This document shows, in pieces, positions 49,043-57,749 of a DNA stretch of 64,000 bases. The stretch spans positions 1 through 64,000 of the forward strand of contig NZ_JAIWNC010000032.1 in the NCBI RefSeq assembly GCF_020216025.1. The letters are read 5' to 3'. Source of the DNA: Jidongwangia harbinensis (GTDB lineage: Bacteria; Actinomycetota; Actinomycetes; Mycobacteriales; Micromonosporaceae). Under the pieces are notes generated by a model. The model was not told the origin of the DNA, made no database searches, and saw only the letters and a list, made by a program, of their open reading frames with translations. The position numbers and the translations under genes were made by a program. Position 1 is the stretch's first letter. Each line of letters opens with the position of its first letter.

Positions 49043-49435
49043 ATGCCTTTCGCGAACTGGTACAGCCGCGTTGCCGCGTACCTCATCGACGGGGTGGTGA
49101 TCCTGCCTTTCTACCTGGTCGCCATGCTCGCCGAACGGGCGACCGGGAGCGACGTCGCCTACCTCGCGGCGCTGCTCGTCGGCATCGCCGCGAACGGCTA
49201 CAACCGGTGGTGGCTGGCCGGGCGCACCGGGCAGAGCTGGGGCCGCAGGGTGGTCCGCATCCGGCTGGTGGCCGAGCGCACCGAGCAGCCGATCGGCCCC
49301 GGCCGGGCGTTCCTGCGGGACCTCGCGCACATCCTGGACGACCTCATCTTCTACCTCGGCTACCTGTTCCCGCTCTGGACGGCCAAGCGCCAGACGCTCG
49401 CCGACAAGGTGATGCGCACCGTGGTCCTCGGCTGA
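49043..49435 (+). CDS. RDD-family membrane protein
   Basis: A 130-residue protein with three likely membrane helices (AAYLIDGVVILPFYLVAML, VAYLAALLVGIAANGY, FYLGYLFPLWTA). Marks of the RDD family are YLIDGVV at the N-terminus, GQSWGRRVVRIRLV and QTLADKVMRTVV. Family members include ion antiporters and proteins of unknown use; nothing more specific can be read. ATG at 49043. It follows the histidine kinase by 144 bp on the same strand and converges on the next membrane protein gene. Confidence 0.88.
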   Translation: MPFANWYSRVAAYLIDGVVILPFYLVAMLAERATGSDVAYLAALLVGIAANGYNRWWLAGRTGQSWGRRVVRIRLVAERTEQPIGPGRAFLRDLAHILDDLIFYLGYLFPLWTAKRQTLADKVMRTVVLG

Positions 49436-49445
49436 CCGCGACCGG

Positions 49446-50492
49446 TCACAGCGACGTCCGGTCCGGCGACCGGCCGCCCCGGCAGACGGCGTCGGTGACG
49501 CTGACCGGACGTCGCTGCCGCCCCCACGCCTCCAGCAGGGAGTCCTCGACGTGCAGCTGGTGCACCCGGATCCGGTACACCGGCAACTCGTCCGGGGACG
49601 GGCACAGCACCCGGGCGGTGATCTCGTCGTTGTGCACGTACCGGAGGCCCCCGTGCTCCTGCAGGATCGCGGTCAGCTCGTCGTCGGAGTCGATCACGTA
49701 GCCGAGAACGGTGACCGGCGGCGCCGTACCCTCCCGCACGGTGGTGGCGGTGAGCGGCAGCACCGGCACGGCCATCAGCGGCAGCAGCGCCCAGGCACCC
49801 AGCAGGAGCACCGCCGGCTGGGCGGCGCCGGCCAGGACCCGGACGACCGGCCGGGGGACCGGCCCGCTCACCAGCGGTGTCAGCAGCGGCGGGACGACCA
49901 GCAGGAGTACGACGACGGGTTCCGCCTGGCGCCACGCCTCGGTGACCGTCGGCCAGGTCACCGCGGCGTAGGCGGCGAGGAGGGCGGCCAGCGTCGCCCG
50001 CCGCTCCCAGGGTTGCAGCCCGCGGTACGGCGCGGTCGCCTGGCCGGCCATCACCAGGGCCGGCAGCAGCAGCGGCAGATAGAGGATCGGCCACGTCATG
50101 GCCGCCAGCGCGGCGATCGCGACGAGCAGCCACAACTCCGTGGCGTCGGCGCACCGGGCGAACAGCGGCCGGCGCCGGAACGGCCGCCCGGCCTGCTCGG
50201 CGGCGGTCGCGCTCAGCGCCAGCAGGCCGCCGAGGGCCAGCACGGCCAGCAGGGCCATGGTGACGGTACGGGTGCCGATGAGCAGGACCGCCGCGAAGAG
50301 GTTGCCCGGGTTGACGTTCGACACGATCATCAACGTGGTCTGGAGCTGACCGCCGGCCTCGATCCACAGCCGCAGGAGCGACAGCGCGGCCGGCACCGCC
50401 ACCACCACGGTCCAGAACAGCTGACCGCTGCCGGGGCGCGGTTCCGGTTCGGACCTGGCCGCGGTGTCCGGCGCCTCGGCGGTCGCCGTCAC
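49446..50492 (-). CDS. Multi-pass membrane protein coupled to a solute-binding lipoprotein
   Basis: A 348-residue protein with six to seven hydrophobic segments (LFWTVVVAVPAALSLLRLW, TVTMALLAVLALGGLLAL, LWLLVAIAALAAM, ILYLPLLLPALVMAG, VVLLLVVPPLLTPLV, LLLGAWALLPLMAVPVLPL) and an outer C-terminal domain of ~95 residues (VTVLGYVIDSDDELTAIL, DELPVYRIRVHQLHVED). I do not recognise a family. GTG at 50490-50492 overlaps the TGA of the preceding solute-binding protein gene (GTGA), so both are translated together. It has no ABC permease motif, so the pair is not a classical importer. Confidence 0.8.
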   Translation of the reverse strand: MTATAEAPDTAARSEPEPRPGSGQLFWTVVVAVPAALSLLRLWIEAGGQLQTTLMIVSNVNPGNLFAAVLLIGTRTVTMALLAVLALGGLLALSATAAEQAGRPFRRRPLFARCADATELWLLVAIAALAAMTWPILYLPLLLPALVMAGQATAPYRGLQPWERRATLAALLAAYAAVTWPTVTEAWRQAEPVVVLLLVVPPLLTPLVSGPVPRPVVRVLAGAAQPAVLLLGAWALLPLMAVPVLPLTATTVREGTAPPVTVLGYVIDSDDELTAILQEHGGLRYVHNDEITARVLCPSPDELPVYRIRVHQLHVEDSLLEAWGRQRRPVSVTDAVCRGGRSPDRTSL

Positions 50493-51448
50493 CGGGCCGG
50501 CGACTTCGAGTCGAAGTCGACCAGCTCGGGCACCTGCTCCGGGCGCGGCTGGGTGGCCGGGCCGAGGTCCGTCAGGTGCTCCCGGTAGGCCCGCTGCCAC
50601 TCCGTCGACAGCCCGCGCCGCTGGTCCAGGAAGCTGCGGTGCAGGAAGTAGTCGACCAGCTGCCGCAGCGCCGGGTTGTCCCGGGACACGCCGACGCCGA
50701 GCCGCTCGGTGCCGGGGTTCGTGGCGGTGGCCAGCTTCAGGTCCAGCAACGCGAACCGCCCCGGCGCCTGACCGGCGAATCCGGACAGGATCGTCCGGTC
50801 CGTGCTCATCGCGTGGAACGTGCCCTTCCGCAGTCCCTGGAAGCAGAGCAGATCACTGTCCAGCGGGATGTACGGGATCTTCCGCTGGGCCAGCAGCGCC
50901 TCGGACGTCGAGCCGGTGGCGGTGCACACCTGATGCTCGGGATTCTTCAGGTCCGCGATCGTCGTGATCGCATTCTTCTGCGCCGTCGGAATCAGCACGC
51001 TCTGTTCGGTGATGAGGTAGGGGCCGGCGAAGTCGATGTATTTCTTCTTCTCGGTGGTGATGGAGAAACTGGCCACCACGAGATCGACGGTATTCTGCTG
51101 GAGCACCTTGACGCGGTCCGCGACGTTGTTGATGGACACCCATTCGATCTTGTCGTCGCCGTCGTATCCGAGGTTGCGCGCGATGTACCGGGCGATGTCG
51201 ACGTCGAACCCACGGTGCTCGCCGCGGTCCACGTACGCCATCGGCCGCTGCCAGGTGTAGACCCCGATCCGCAGGCGGGGTGGCCGATTCTCGTCGTGCA
51301 GCCCGGCCGCCGCCAGCAGGTCCTCGACGGAGGTGGGCGCGTCCTTGGTGACCTTCTCGCACGCCGCCACCAGGATCAGGGCGAGCAGCGCGGCGAACGC
51401 CACCGCGGTGCGCATGCGCGCCGGCAAGTGTAGCGAACCGCCATTCAT
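50489..51448 (-). CDS. Amino-acid-type solute-binding lipoprotein (family 3)
   Basis: A 319-residue lipoprotein. The lipobox is LILVAAC (acylated Cys about residue 30). The mature part has the family 3 solute-binding pattern (RLRIGVYTWQRPMAYVDRG, HRGFDVDIARYIARNLG, NVADRVKVLQQNTVDLVVASFSIT with TTEKKKYIDFAGPYL, and GSTSEALLAQR). Such proteins bind glutamate or similar ligands. No ABC ATPase or permease is adjacent; instead a multi-pass membrane protein of unknown type is coupled to it, suggesting a sensing role. ATG at 51446-51448 is used, although MRTAVAF at residue 12 is a possible start. Confidence 0.87.
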   Translation of the reverse strand: MNGGSLHLPARMRTAVAFAALLALILVAACEKVTKDAPTSVEDLLAAAGLHDENRPPRLRIGVYTWQRPMAYVDRGEHRGFDVDIARYIARNLGYDGDDKIEWVSINNVADRVKVLQQNTVDLVVASFSITTEKKKYIDFAGPYLITEQSVLIPTAQKNAITTIADLKNPEHQVCTATGSTSEALLAQRKIPYIPLDSDLLCFQGLRKGTFHAMSTDRTILSGFAGQAPGRFALLDLKLATATNPGTERLGVGVSRDNPALRQLVDYFLHRSFLDQRRGLSTEWQRAYREHLTDLGPATQPRPEQVPELVDFDSKSPAR

Positions 51449-51561
51449 GCGGGTCCATTCCGTTGGTCGATCCGGATGTGCGGAATTGCGATTCCACGGT
51501 ATCCAGATCGTCCAAAGGGATTACCCCGAACGTGGCCGGCCGCCGGTTTTCCCGGCGGTCG

Positions 51562-52362
51562 TCACGGCTTTCGGGCGACGCCGACGAGGTTGTGCAACGG
51601 CTTGGCGGGACCGGCCGGGTCCGGATCCGGCCGCCACCGGGTGACGTCCACCAGCCCCGGCGGAGTCAGTTCCAGGCCGTCGAAGTAGCCGGCGATCTCC
51701 GCCGGGCTGCGCATCGCGTACGGCGGGTTGGCCGACTCGTTCCAGATCCGCATGACGTCGTTGAGTTCCGGGTTGGTGTCGGTGCCGTCGCAGACCACCA
51801 GATAACTGCCCGAGGGCAGGGCGTCCATGATCCGCCGGACGATGGCCCGGGCCTCCTCCGCGGTAGGCAGGTGGGCGAGGATCCCGGACAGCATGAGCGC
51901 GACCGGCCGGGTCATGTCGAGCGTGCGCGCGGCCTCCCGCAACACCGTTTCGGTGTCCCGGATGTCCGCGTCGATGTAGTCGGTGGCGCCCTCCGGGCAG
52001 CTGGTCAGCAACGCCCGGGCGTGGGCGAGCACGAGGGGGTCGTAGTCGACGTACACGATCCGGGCCTCCGGGGCCACCGCCTGGGCCACCTCGTGCGTGT
52101 TGTCGGCGGTGGGCAGGCCGGTGCCGATGTCCAGGAACTGCCGGACGCCGGCCTCGCCGGCCAGGTAGCGCACGGCCCGCTTCAGGACGGCGCGGTCGGC
52201 GCGGGCGATCTCCACGATGATCGGGTACGCCTTCGCGATCTCGTCACCCAGAGCCCGGTCGACGGCGTAGTTGTCCTTGCCGCCCAGCCAGTAGTTCCAC
52301 ACCCGGGCGGTCTGCGGAACGGTCGAATCAATCTTGACGGGGAGCGTGGGTTCGTCACTCAT
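51562..52362 (-). CDS. SAM-dependent methyltransferase of the DUF574 type
   Basis: A 266-residue protein typical of actinomycetes: IDSTVPQTARVWNYWLGGKDNY at the N-terminus, then AVDRALGDEI, RQFLDIGTGLPTADNTHEVAQ (SAM-binding motif), IVYVDYDPLVLAHARALL, and MLSGILAHLP. The target of methylation is not known for this family. Its ATG overlaps the stop codon of the helix-turn-helix gene by 4 nt. The same gene pair is widespread in streptomycetes and relatives, and may be a modifying partner of the regulator. Confidence 0.92.
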   Translation of the reverse strand: MSDEPTLPVKIDSTVPQTARVWNYWLGGKDNYAVDRALGDEIAKAYPIIVEIARADRAVLKRAVRYLAGEAGVRQFLDIGTGLPTADNTHEVAQAVAPEARIVYVDYDPLVLAHARALLTSCPEGATDYIDADIRDTETVLREAARTLDMTRPVALMLSGILAHLPTAEEARAIVRRIMDALPSGSYLVVCDGTDTNPELNDVMRIWNESANPPYAMRSPAEIAGYFDGLELTPPGLVDVTRWRPDPDPAGPAKPLHNLVGVARKP

Positions 52363-53237
52363 GAGAACTCACCGATGATCCGATCCAGGATGTGCACGGT
52401 CTCCCTCGGCGGTGCCGCGTCCACGAAGAGGCGGTTCACCGCGTCGAAGTAGGCGTCCACGTCCTCGCCTCTGTCCATGTACAACGCGCTGGTCAGTTGC
52501 TCGACGTAGACCAGGTCGGGCAGTTCGGAGTGCGGGAAACGAAGGATGGTGAAGGAACCGCCCGCCGCGGCGTGGCCCCCGGCGGCCAGCGGGACCACCT
52601 GCAGCTGGACGTTCGGCATCTTGGTGACGATGCCGATCAGCGACTCGAGCTGGTCCCGCATCACCCGCGGGCCGCCGACCGGCCGGCGGAGCGCGGCCTC
52701 GTCCACCACCGCCCACAGCTTCGGCGGGTCCGGGCGGGTGAGCAGTTGCTGCCGCTCCAGGCGCAGCCGGACCCGGCGTGCCACCTCGTCCGCGCTGCCG
52801 TGGCCGAGGCGCACCACCGCCCGGGCGTAATCCTCGGTCTGCAGCAGCCCCGGCACGAACTGCACCTCGTAGGTGCGGATCAGCGTCGCCGTCGCCTCCA
52901 GGCCCAGGTACCGGTGGAACCAGTTCGGCGTGACGTCGCGGTACGAACGCCACCAGCCGGACTCGTTGGCCTCCCGGACGCGGGCCAGCAGGGCGGCCCG
53001 TTCCCCCTCGTCGTGGACGCCGTAGAGCGACAACAGGTCCGCGACGTCGCGTTCCTTGAAGCCGACCCGGCCCAGCTCCATGCGGCTGATCTTGGACTCG
53101 GAGGCCCGGATCGGCTCGCCGGCCTCGGCCCGGGTCAGCCCACGTTCCTCGCGCAGGCGCCGCAGCTGGGCACCCACCAGGATCCGCACGGCGGTGGGAC
53201 CGTCACCGGGCCCGTCCTGCTGCGGTGATCCACTCAC
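52359..53237 (-). CDS. XRE-family helix-turn-helix regulator with DUF5753 domain
   Basis: A 292-residue protein. The helix-turn-helix is at residues ~15-75 (QLRRLREERGLTRAEAGE, IRASESKISRMELGRVGF). The DUF5753 domain follows (YEVQFVPGLLQTEDYARAVV, LWAVVDEAALRRPVGG, VQLQVVPLAAGGHAAAGGSF, LVYVEQLTSALYMD), as in Scr1-type regulators. GTG at 53235-53237 has GGAGGT five bases upstream and is preferred over the ATG three bases earlier. Coupled to the methyltransferase gene. Such pairs are common in actinomycete genomes and their signals are unknown. Confidence 0.92.
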   Translation of the reverse strand: MSGSPQQDGPGDGPTAVRILVGAQLRRLREERGLTRAEAGEPIRASESKISRMELGRVGFKERDVADLLSLYGVHDEGERAALLARVREANESGWWRSYRDVTPNWFHRYLGLEATATLIRTYEVQFVPGLLQTEDYARAVVRLGHGSADEVARRVRLRLERQQLLTRPDPPKLWAVVDEAALRRPVGGPRVMRDQLESLIGIVTKMPNVQLQVVPLAAGGHAAAGGSFTILRFPHSELPDLVYVEQLTSALYMDRGEDVDAYFDAVNRLFVDAAPPRETVHILDRIIGEFS

Positions 53238-53328
53238 CATGCACCTCCGGGTTCTCCCCGGCCAAGCATGCCACCAGGCTCCGGCGCTGGCTATTCCCCC
53301 TGGTGGCGACGCTCGGCCGGGGTCGGGT

Positions 53329-56022
53329 TCACCGGGTCCGGGGCGCGACCGCCACGTTGAGTTCCGCCGCCGACGTCCAGGCCCGTCCGTTCACCTCGGA
53401 CAGTGCCCGCAGCCGGACGTACCGGCCGGTCTTCGCGGGGAACGTGGCGGACTGCTCGGCCGTGCTGTTGACCCAGGTGCCGGTGGCCACCGGACTGCCC
53501 CACGCGGTCCCGTCGGCGGAGACGTACACCTCGTAGCGGGCGATCCGGCCGTTCGGCATGTCCTGCCGGGGCAGGTAGTACAGGCCGGTCACGGCCTGGG
53601 CGGCACCCAGGTCGAGCTGGATCTCGTGCGGTGGCGGCGGATCGGCCGCTTGCCACTGGGTGTGCCACATGGTGGTCCGGTTGCCGTCCAGCACGTTGGT
53701 CCCCCGGCCGTTCTGGCCCGCGGTCTCCGCGCTGTCGACCGACCGCACCCGCATCTGCGACTGCGGCAGCCGCTCCGGCACGAACGTCGCCGTGTACGTC
53801 TGCGGCGTCGCCGGCGCGGTGATGACGTGGGTCTGCGCGCCGCCGTCGGACCAACCGGCGAAGACGTACGTGGTGCCGCCCGCGGTCTGCGGGGTGACGC
53901 CACTGACCGTGTTCTCCGAGCCCTGGATGACGGTCCGGGTGAACGGCGTGGTCTGCACCGTGCTGCCCACCGCCACCTGCAGCCCGGCCGGACTGCTGGC
54001 GAACGTCAGGTCGACGGTACGCGGATCGATGCGCCGGGTGGTGGTGGCCGACAGCCCGCCGGAGTCGGTGGCGGTCAGCGACAACTCCAGATAGGACGGG
54101 TACTCGTGGTCCGGCGCCGGGAACGACGCCCCGGCCACCCCGTTCCACTCCTGCACCGTGTGCACGTGGCAGTTGTCCAGCGTGTAGCAGTGATACTGGA
54201 GCAACCGCCAGCGCAACGCGGAGGCGGGCAGCGCGCCCTCGTCCGGGTCGGTGGCGTGCCCGGCGAAGGTCAACGTCTCACCCACGGCGAACGTGGAACC
54301 GGCCGCCGGGCTGTCCACGACCGCGTCCGGCGGGCTGTTGTCGGACTGGATCGCGACCGTCTGGGTGTCGGCCACATCCAGCGTGTCCAGCACCCGCAGC
54401 CGCGCCGTGTACGGTCCGCCGGCCGGATAGGTGTGGGTCGCGGTGGGCGTGCGCGCGTCCACCGTGCCGTCGTCGGTGAAGTCCCACTCGTAGCGGAGCA
54501 GGCCCTGGTCGGCCGGGTCCGGGTCGGTGGACGACCGGGCGTCGAACGAGACCGTCAGCGGCGCCGCGCCGGTGGTGGGCGAGGCGACCAGCACCGCGGT
54601 CGGCGGCTGGTTGCCCGCGAAGTACCGGATTCGCCGGACGGTGCCGGCGGCGTCGACGTAGTACAGGTCGCCGCCCGGCCCGATGGCCAGATCCACCGGG
54701 TTCGCCGCCGCGGCCGCGAAGGTGAGCCGGTTCGCCGCGACCGGCACCCCGCCGGGCGCGGCCGGCTGCATCGCCCAGATGCAGTCGCGGGTGTAGTCCG
54801 CGAAGAACACCGCACCCTGGTACGCCGCCGGATAGTCACCGCCGGCGGTCGGATAGAACGCCACCCCGGACGTGCTGGACCCGCCGGTCGGGCAGGTCTC
54901 GCCGGCGACCACGGTGCTCGAATGCTGGTACGCGTAGTGCGGCGCGGTCTGCCCGCCCCCGGTGTAGAGGCTCTCGCAGAGGTTCACGTTGGCGCCGTCG
55001 TACCCGCCCTGCCGGGGCGCGCCCTCGAAACACGGCCAGCCGAAGTTGGTCAGCCCCGCGGTGGGGCTGGTCAGGCGGTTGAGTTCCTCCCAGGTGTTCC
55101 ACCCGACGTCACCGATCCACACCTCGCTCGTACCCGGCCGCATCGCGAACCGGTACGGGTTCCGCAGGCCGTACGCCACGATCCGGCGGGCGTTCTGGTC
55201 CGCCGCGCCGATCGCCGGGTTGTCCGGCGCGGCCGCCCCGGTGAGCGGGTCCAGCCGCAGGATCGTCCCGTCCAGCCCCGCCGCGTCGGCCGGCGTGCGG
55301 ACGTCCTGGGACCGCAGCGCGCCGCCCTCCGCGGTGGGCGGCGTCATCGTGCCGCCGGGCGGGTCGGCACACGGGTTGATCGGCGAGCCCAACTGGCCGT
55401 AGTCGACGACGTTGTAGCTGGCGCCGTCGCCGGAACTGGCGTACAGCATGCCGTCCGCGCCGAAGTGCAGGTCGCCGATCGAGTGCGACGGATACTGCTG
55501 GCACCAGTCGTGCAGCAGCACCTGCTCGGTGCCGGTCATGACATCGCCGGCCGCCTGCAGCACCGACAGCCGGCCGGTGACGATGCACCGCCCGCCGTTC
55601 GCGCCGCCGACCGCGCTGCAGTTGTCGTTCCACACCGGTGCCACCTGACCCGGCGGGGCATCGTACGTGTAAAGCACATAAACGGACGGTTGGGTGGGAA
55701 AATCGGGATGCAGCGCAAGGCCGAGCAGCCCGCGGTCATTCTGGTTGTGCACATTCGCCGACAGGTCGGCGAAAAGCGTCGGCGTCGGATCGGCGATCGA
55801 GTCGAAGACCTTGATCCGGCCGGCCTTCTCCGCCACGAAGATTCGCCCGTCCGGTGCGAATTCGAGGTTCATCGGCTGATTGAGTCCGGTAAGGACGGTC
55901 TGCTCGCGGAAGCCGGCCGGCAGAACCACTGCCGCCGCTGGTGCCGGCGGTGCGAGCACGGTCAGCAGGGCCGCGGTCAAGGCGGTCACGGAGAACGCGG
56001 ACATGGTGCGTCGATATGACAC
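53329..56022 (-). CDS. Secreted glucose/sorbosone dehydrogenase-like protein with PKD and discoidin domains
   Basis: An 897-residue exported protein. Signal peptide ends near PAAAV (about residue 32). The six-bladed beta-propeller of PQQ-dependent sugar dehydrogenases spans ~35-450 (FREQTVLTGLNQPMNLEFAPDG, NQNDRGLLGLALHPDFP, SHSIGDLHFGADGMLYASSGDG, RIVAYGLRNPYRFAMRP, WIGDVGWNTWEELN). A PKD domain follows (~455-545: SFDARSSTDPDP, YEWDFTDDGT), then another beta region, and a C-terminal F5/8-type discoidin domain (~745-895) that binds sugars. GTG at 56020-56022 is set 6 nt after GGGGAGG. Expected to oxidise an extracellular sugar. Confidence 0.92.
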   Translation of the reverse strand: MSYRRTMSAFSVTALTAALLTVLAPPAPAAAVVLPAGFREQTVLTGLNQPMNLEFAPDGRIFVAEKAGRIKVFDSIADPTPTLFADLSANVHNQNDRGLLGLALHPDFPTQPSVYVLYTYDAPPGQVAPVWNDNCSAVGGANGGRCIVTGRLSVLQAAGDVMTGTEQVLLHDWCQQYPSHSIGDLHFGADGMLYASSGDGASYNVVDYGQLGSPINPCADPPGGTMTPPTAEGGALRSQDVRTPADAAGLDGTILRLDPLTGAAAPDNPAIGAADQNARRIVAYGLRNPYRFAMRPGTSEVWIGDVGWNTWEELNRLTSPTAGLTNFGWPCFEGAPRQGGYDGANVNLCESLYTGGGQTAPHYAYQHSSTVVAGETCPTGGSSTSGVAFYPTAGGDYPAAYQGAVFFADYTRDCIWAMQPAAPGGVPVAANRLTFAAAAANPVDLAIGPGGDLYYVDAAGTVRRIRYFAGNQPPTAVLVASPTTGAAPLTVSFDARSSTDPDPADQGLLRYEWDFTDDGTVDARTPTATHTYPAGGPYTARLRVLDTLDVADTQTVAIQSDNSPPDAVVDSPAAGSTFAVGETLTFAGHATDPDEGALPASALRWRLLQYHCYTLDNCHVHTVQEWNGVAGASFPAPDHEYPSYLELSLTATDSGGLSATTTRRIDPRTVDLTFASSPAGLQVAVGSTVQTTPFTRTVIQGSENTVSGVTPQTAGGTTYVFAGWSDGGAQTHVITAPATPQTYTATFVPERLPQSQMRVRSVDSAETAGQNGRGTNVLDGNRTTMWHTQWQAADPPPPHEIQLDLGAAQAVTGLYYLPRQDMPNGRIARYEVYVSADGTAWGSPVATGTWVNSTAEQSATFPAKTGRYVRLRALSEVNGRAWTSAAELNVAVAPRTR

Positions 56023-56254
56023 AGTCACCCTCCCCTATAGTGGCGATGTCATTCCTGCGAATAACAACACGCGCCAGAATGGGTACGGGGAAAACCCGGA
56101 TAAGGGAGCGTCCATCGTTGCTTCCGACTCTTAAGTCCAAACTGGACCAAGTCCGATCTATCGAGGATCCGAAAAATGACACGGCCGGCGATCGTGAAGG
56201 CGCGGCCGGGATGATCCGGTGGAACACCCGGGTCGGGTGGGCGGGCGACCGGGA

Positions 56255-56815
56255 TCAGGGGTGGGCGGCGAGACGGCTCAGCGCCGCGGCGTCCGGCCAC
56301 ATCATGCGCAGCTTGCGGGGATGGCCGGTCAGCTTGCTCGGGTCCCCGCCGGGCGCCGACACCGTGGCCGTCTCTCCGGCGACGGCCCCGGCCGCGCGGT
56401 AGAACCGTTGCGCCGCGGTGTTCTGCTGCAGCACCCACAGGTACATCCCGTCGTGGGTGGCCCGTTCCGCGGCGGCGCGGGCGGCGCGGCCCAGCAGCCG
56501 CGTGCCGACTCCGGTCCGGTGCAGATCGTGGACGACGTGCAGATTGTCCACGAGGCTGCCGTGTTCCGGGTCGTCGTCGAACCGGACGTGGATGAAGCCC
56601 ACCAGCCGGCCGTCGTGCTCGGCGAGGATGGTCTCCGTGCCGGCCGGCGTGGCGAGGCGCGCCGACCAGACCGCCTGCCGGTCGGCCGCGACGTCGCCGT
56701 TCAGGTACGAGTCGGCGTAGGCGCCCCGGTAGTGCCGGCGCCAGCTGTCGGCGTGCAGTGCGGCGATCCGGTCGGCGTCCTCCGCGCCGCCGGTCCGGAA
56801 CCGCGGTGACGTCAT
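56255..56815 (-). CDS. GNAT-family N-acetyltransferase
   Basis: A 186-residue acetyl-CoA-dependent enzyme. The GNAT core is visible: AEDADRIAALHADSWRRHYRG, LAEHDGRLVGFIHVRFDD, then the acetyl-CoA loop VHDLHRTGVGTRLLGRAARAA, and YLWVLQQNTAAQRFYRAAG near the end. Substrate unknown. The ATG lies in the last copy of a 30-bp triplicated segment, and it overlaps the stop codon of a short upstream frame (ATGA); both point to recent local rearrangement. Confidence 0.88.
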   Translation of the reverse strand: MTSPRFRTGGAEDADRIAALHADSWRRHYRGAYADSYLNGDVAADRQAVWSARLATPAGTETILAEHDGRLVGFIHVRFDDDPEHGSLVDNLHVVHDLHRTGVGTRLLGRAARAAAERATHDGMYLWVLQQNTAAQRFYRAAGAVAGETATVSAPGGDPSKLTGHPRKLRMMWPDAAALSRLAAHP

Positions 56816-56889
56816 GACGGCCGCCGGAACAGCGGTGAGGTCATGACGGCCCGCCTGAGCCGCGGTGACGTCATGACGGCCCGCCGGGT
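56801..56889. repeat. Three tandem copies of a ~30-bp segment carrying a start codon
   Basis: The segment GCGGTGACGTCATGACGGCC and close variants recur with starts of TCATGACGG at 56812, 56841 and 56871. Each copy contains the start of the GNAT gene (ATG ACG TCA on the minus strand), but only the leftmost is in frame with it. Spacings are 29 and 30 bp, so translation from the outer copies is out of frame. Confidence 0.75.
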
Positions 56890-57060
56890 GCGCGCCTGGC
56901 CTCGATCAGGGTCCGGGTGGAGTGGGCCACGAAGACCCCGTGCGTACGTGCGCAGGTCCACCATCTGCAGCTCGGTGGCGCAGCCGTCGAGCCAGTCGAA
57001 CGACCATCCGGACACGTCCGCGGCGGCGGCCTCGTCGACAAGATCTTGAAAAGCGCGCAC
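56871..57060 (-). pseudogene. Internally deleted, frameshifted methyltransferase gene
   Basis: The minus strand begins with MRAFQDLVDEAAAADVSGW then SFDWLDGCATE, the usual N-terminus of a common actinobacterial class I methyltransferase, but about 30 codons later the frame changes: THGVFVAHSTRTLIEARRAP, a typical C-terminus of the same kind of enzyme, appears in another frame and stops at 56871. Everything in between, including the SAM-binding motif, is missing. A stand-alone 82-residue product in the first frame, ending at 56812, is unlikely to work. Confidence 0.6.
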
Positions 57061-57185
57061 ATCGGCATCCTCCCGCGGCCGTCAATCGGAATTGCCGGCG
57101 CGGCGTCGACGCGATCGGCCGGGATTTGAAAACGGTCACCTGGGTACAGGAGATCCGTCCGGTTTTGCCGTATCGAGGAGGTCTT

Positions 57186-57569
57186 ATGAGTGCCGTCGCC
57201 AACCCGGCTACCGTCGAGGAGTGCCTGCGCATGGGTGCCGGCTTCTCCCAGGGCGACCGCAACTGGATCACTGAGCAGTTCGGCACCCTGGACGCGCGGC
57301 TGGCCTCGTTCCACGCCGATGCCACCGAGCTGGAGATCTCCGTGAAGGATCGCGAGGCGCGCGGCCAGAAGGTCACCCTGGAGTGCTGGATCGGCGGGCG
57401 CGAGAAGATCGTCACCACCTCCAGCGAGGAGGATCTGCACGCGGCGGTCATGGACGTGCGGGACGATCTGCGGCGGCGGTTGAACGACTCGAAGACCAAG
57501 CAGGAGCCGCGGCACAACCGGCACCTGCGGGACGTCGCGCAGCCCGAGCCGGGCGACCTGACCGTGTGA
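57186..57569 (+). CDS. HPF/RaiA-family ribosome-associated protein
   Basis: A 127-residue protein with the outline of the ribosome hibernation/Y-protein fold (DARLASFHADATELEISVKD, GQKVTLECWIGGREKIVTTS and DLHAAVMDVRDDLRRRLND). It is shorter than the long-form HPF normally found in actinobacteria (about 230 residues) because it lacks the C-terminal dimerisation part, and its N-terminal segment (EECLRMGAGFSQGDRNWI) differs from the classical form. Ribosome binding is likely; hibernation activity is inferred. ATG at 57186 follows GAGGAGG. A perfect terminator follows. Confidence 0.8.
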   Translation: MSAVANPATVEECLRMGAGFSQGDRNWITEQFGTLDARLASFHADATELEISVKDREARGQKVTLECWIGGREKIVTTSSEEDLHAAVMDVRDDLRRRLNDSKTKQEPRHNRHLRDVAQPEPGDLTV

Positions 57570-57572
57570 GAC

Positions 57573-57611
57573 GACGACGATGCCCCGGCCGTGTGCCGGG
57601 GCATCGTCGTC
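57573..57611 (+). terminator. Perfect 17-bp hairpin terminator
   Basis: Arms 57573-57589 (GACGACGATGCCCCGGC) and 57595-57611 are exact complements around a 5-nt loop (CGTGT), beginning 3 nt after the stop codon of the HPF/RaiA gene. No T run follows. Confidence 0.85.
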
Positions 57612-57749
57612 TGCTCAGGAGGGCCTACCTACCGCCGATAAGTACCGCTACTCAGGCTTATCGTGTGCGGCGCGCGCAGGCTGGTGCAGGTCAACGGCCC
57701 AGAGGCGAGCGCACGAGGGCCGACCGTCCGCACCCCTTCGGAGATCGCC

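Noticed and set aside
48899..49330. Extension of the response regulator frame from 49330
   Set aside because: The frame passes antisense through the whole kinase gene; the ATG at 47134 begins the receiver domain.
53056..56019. Very long frame antisense to the sugar dehydrogenase gene
   Set aside because: Shadow frame; the opposite strand carries an ordered propeller, PKD and discoidin domain set.
56812..57060. 82-residue stand-alone protein
   Set aside because: Only its first ~30 residues resemble a methyltransferase start; the rest is out-of-frame remnant and repeat sequence, so it is treated as part of a pseudogene.
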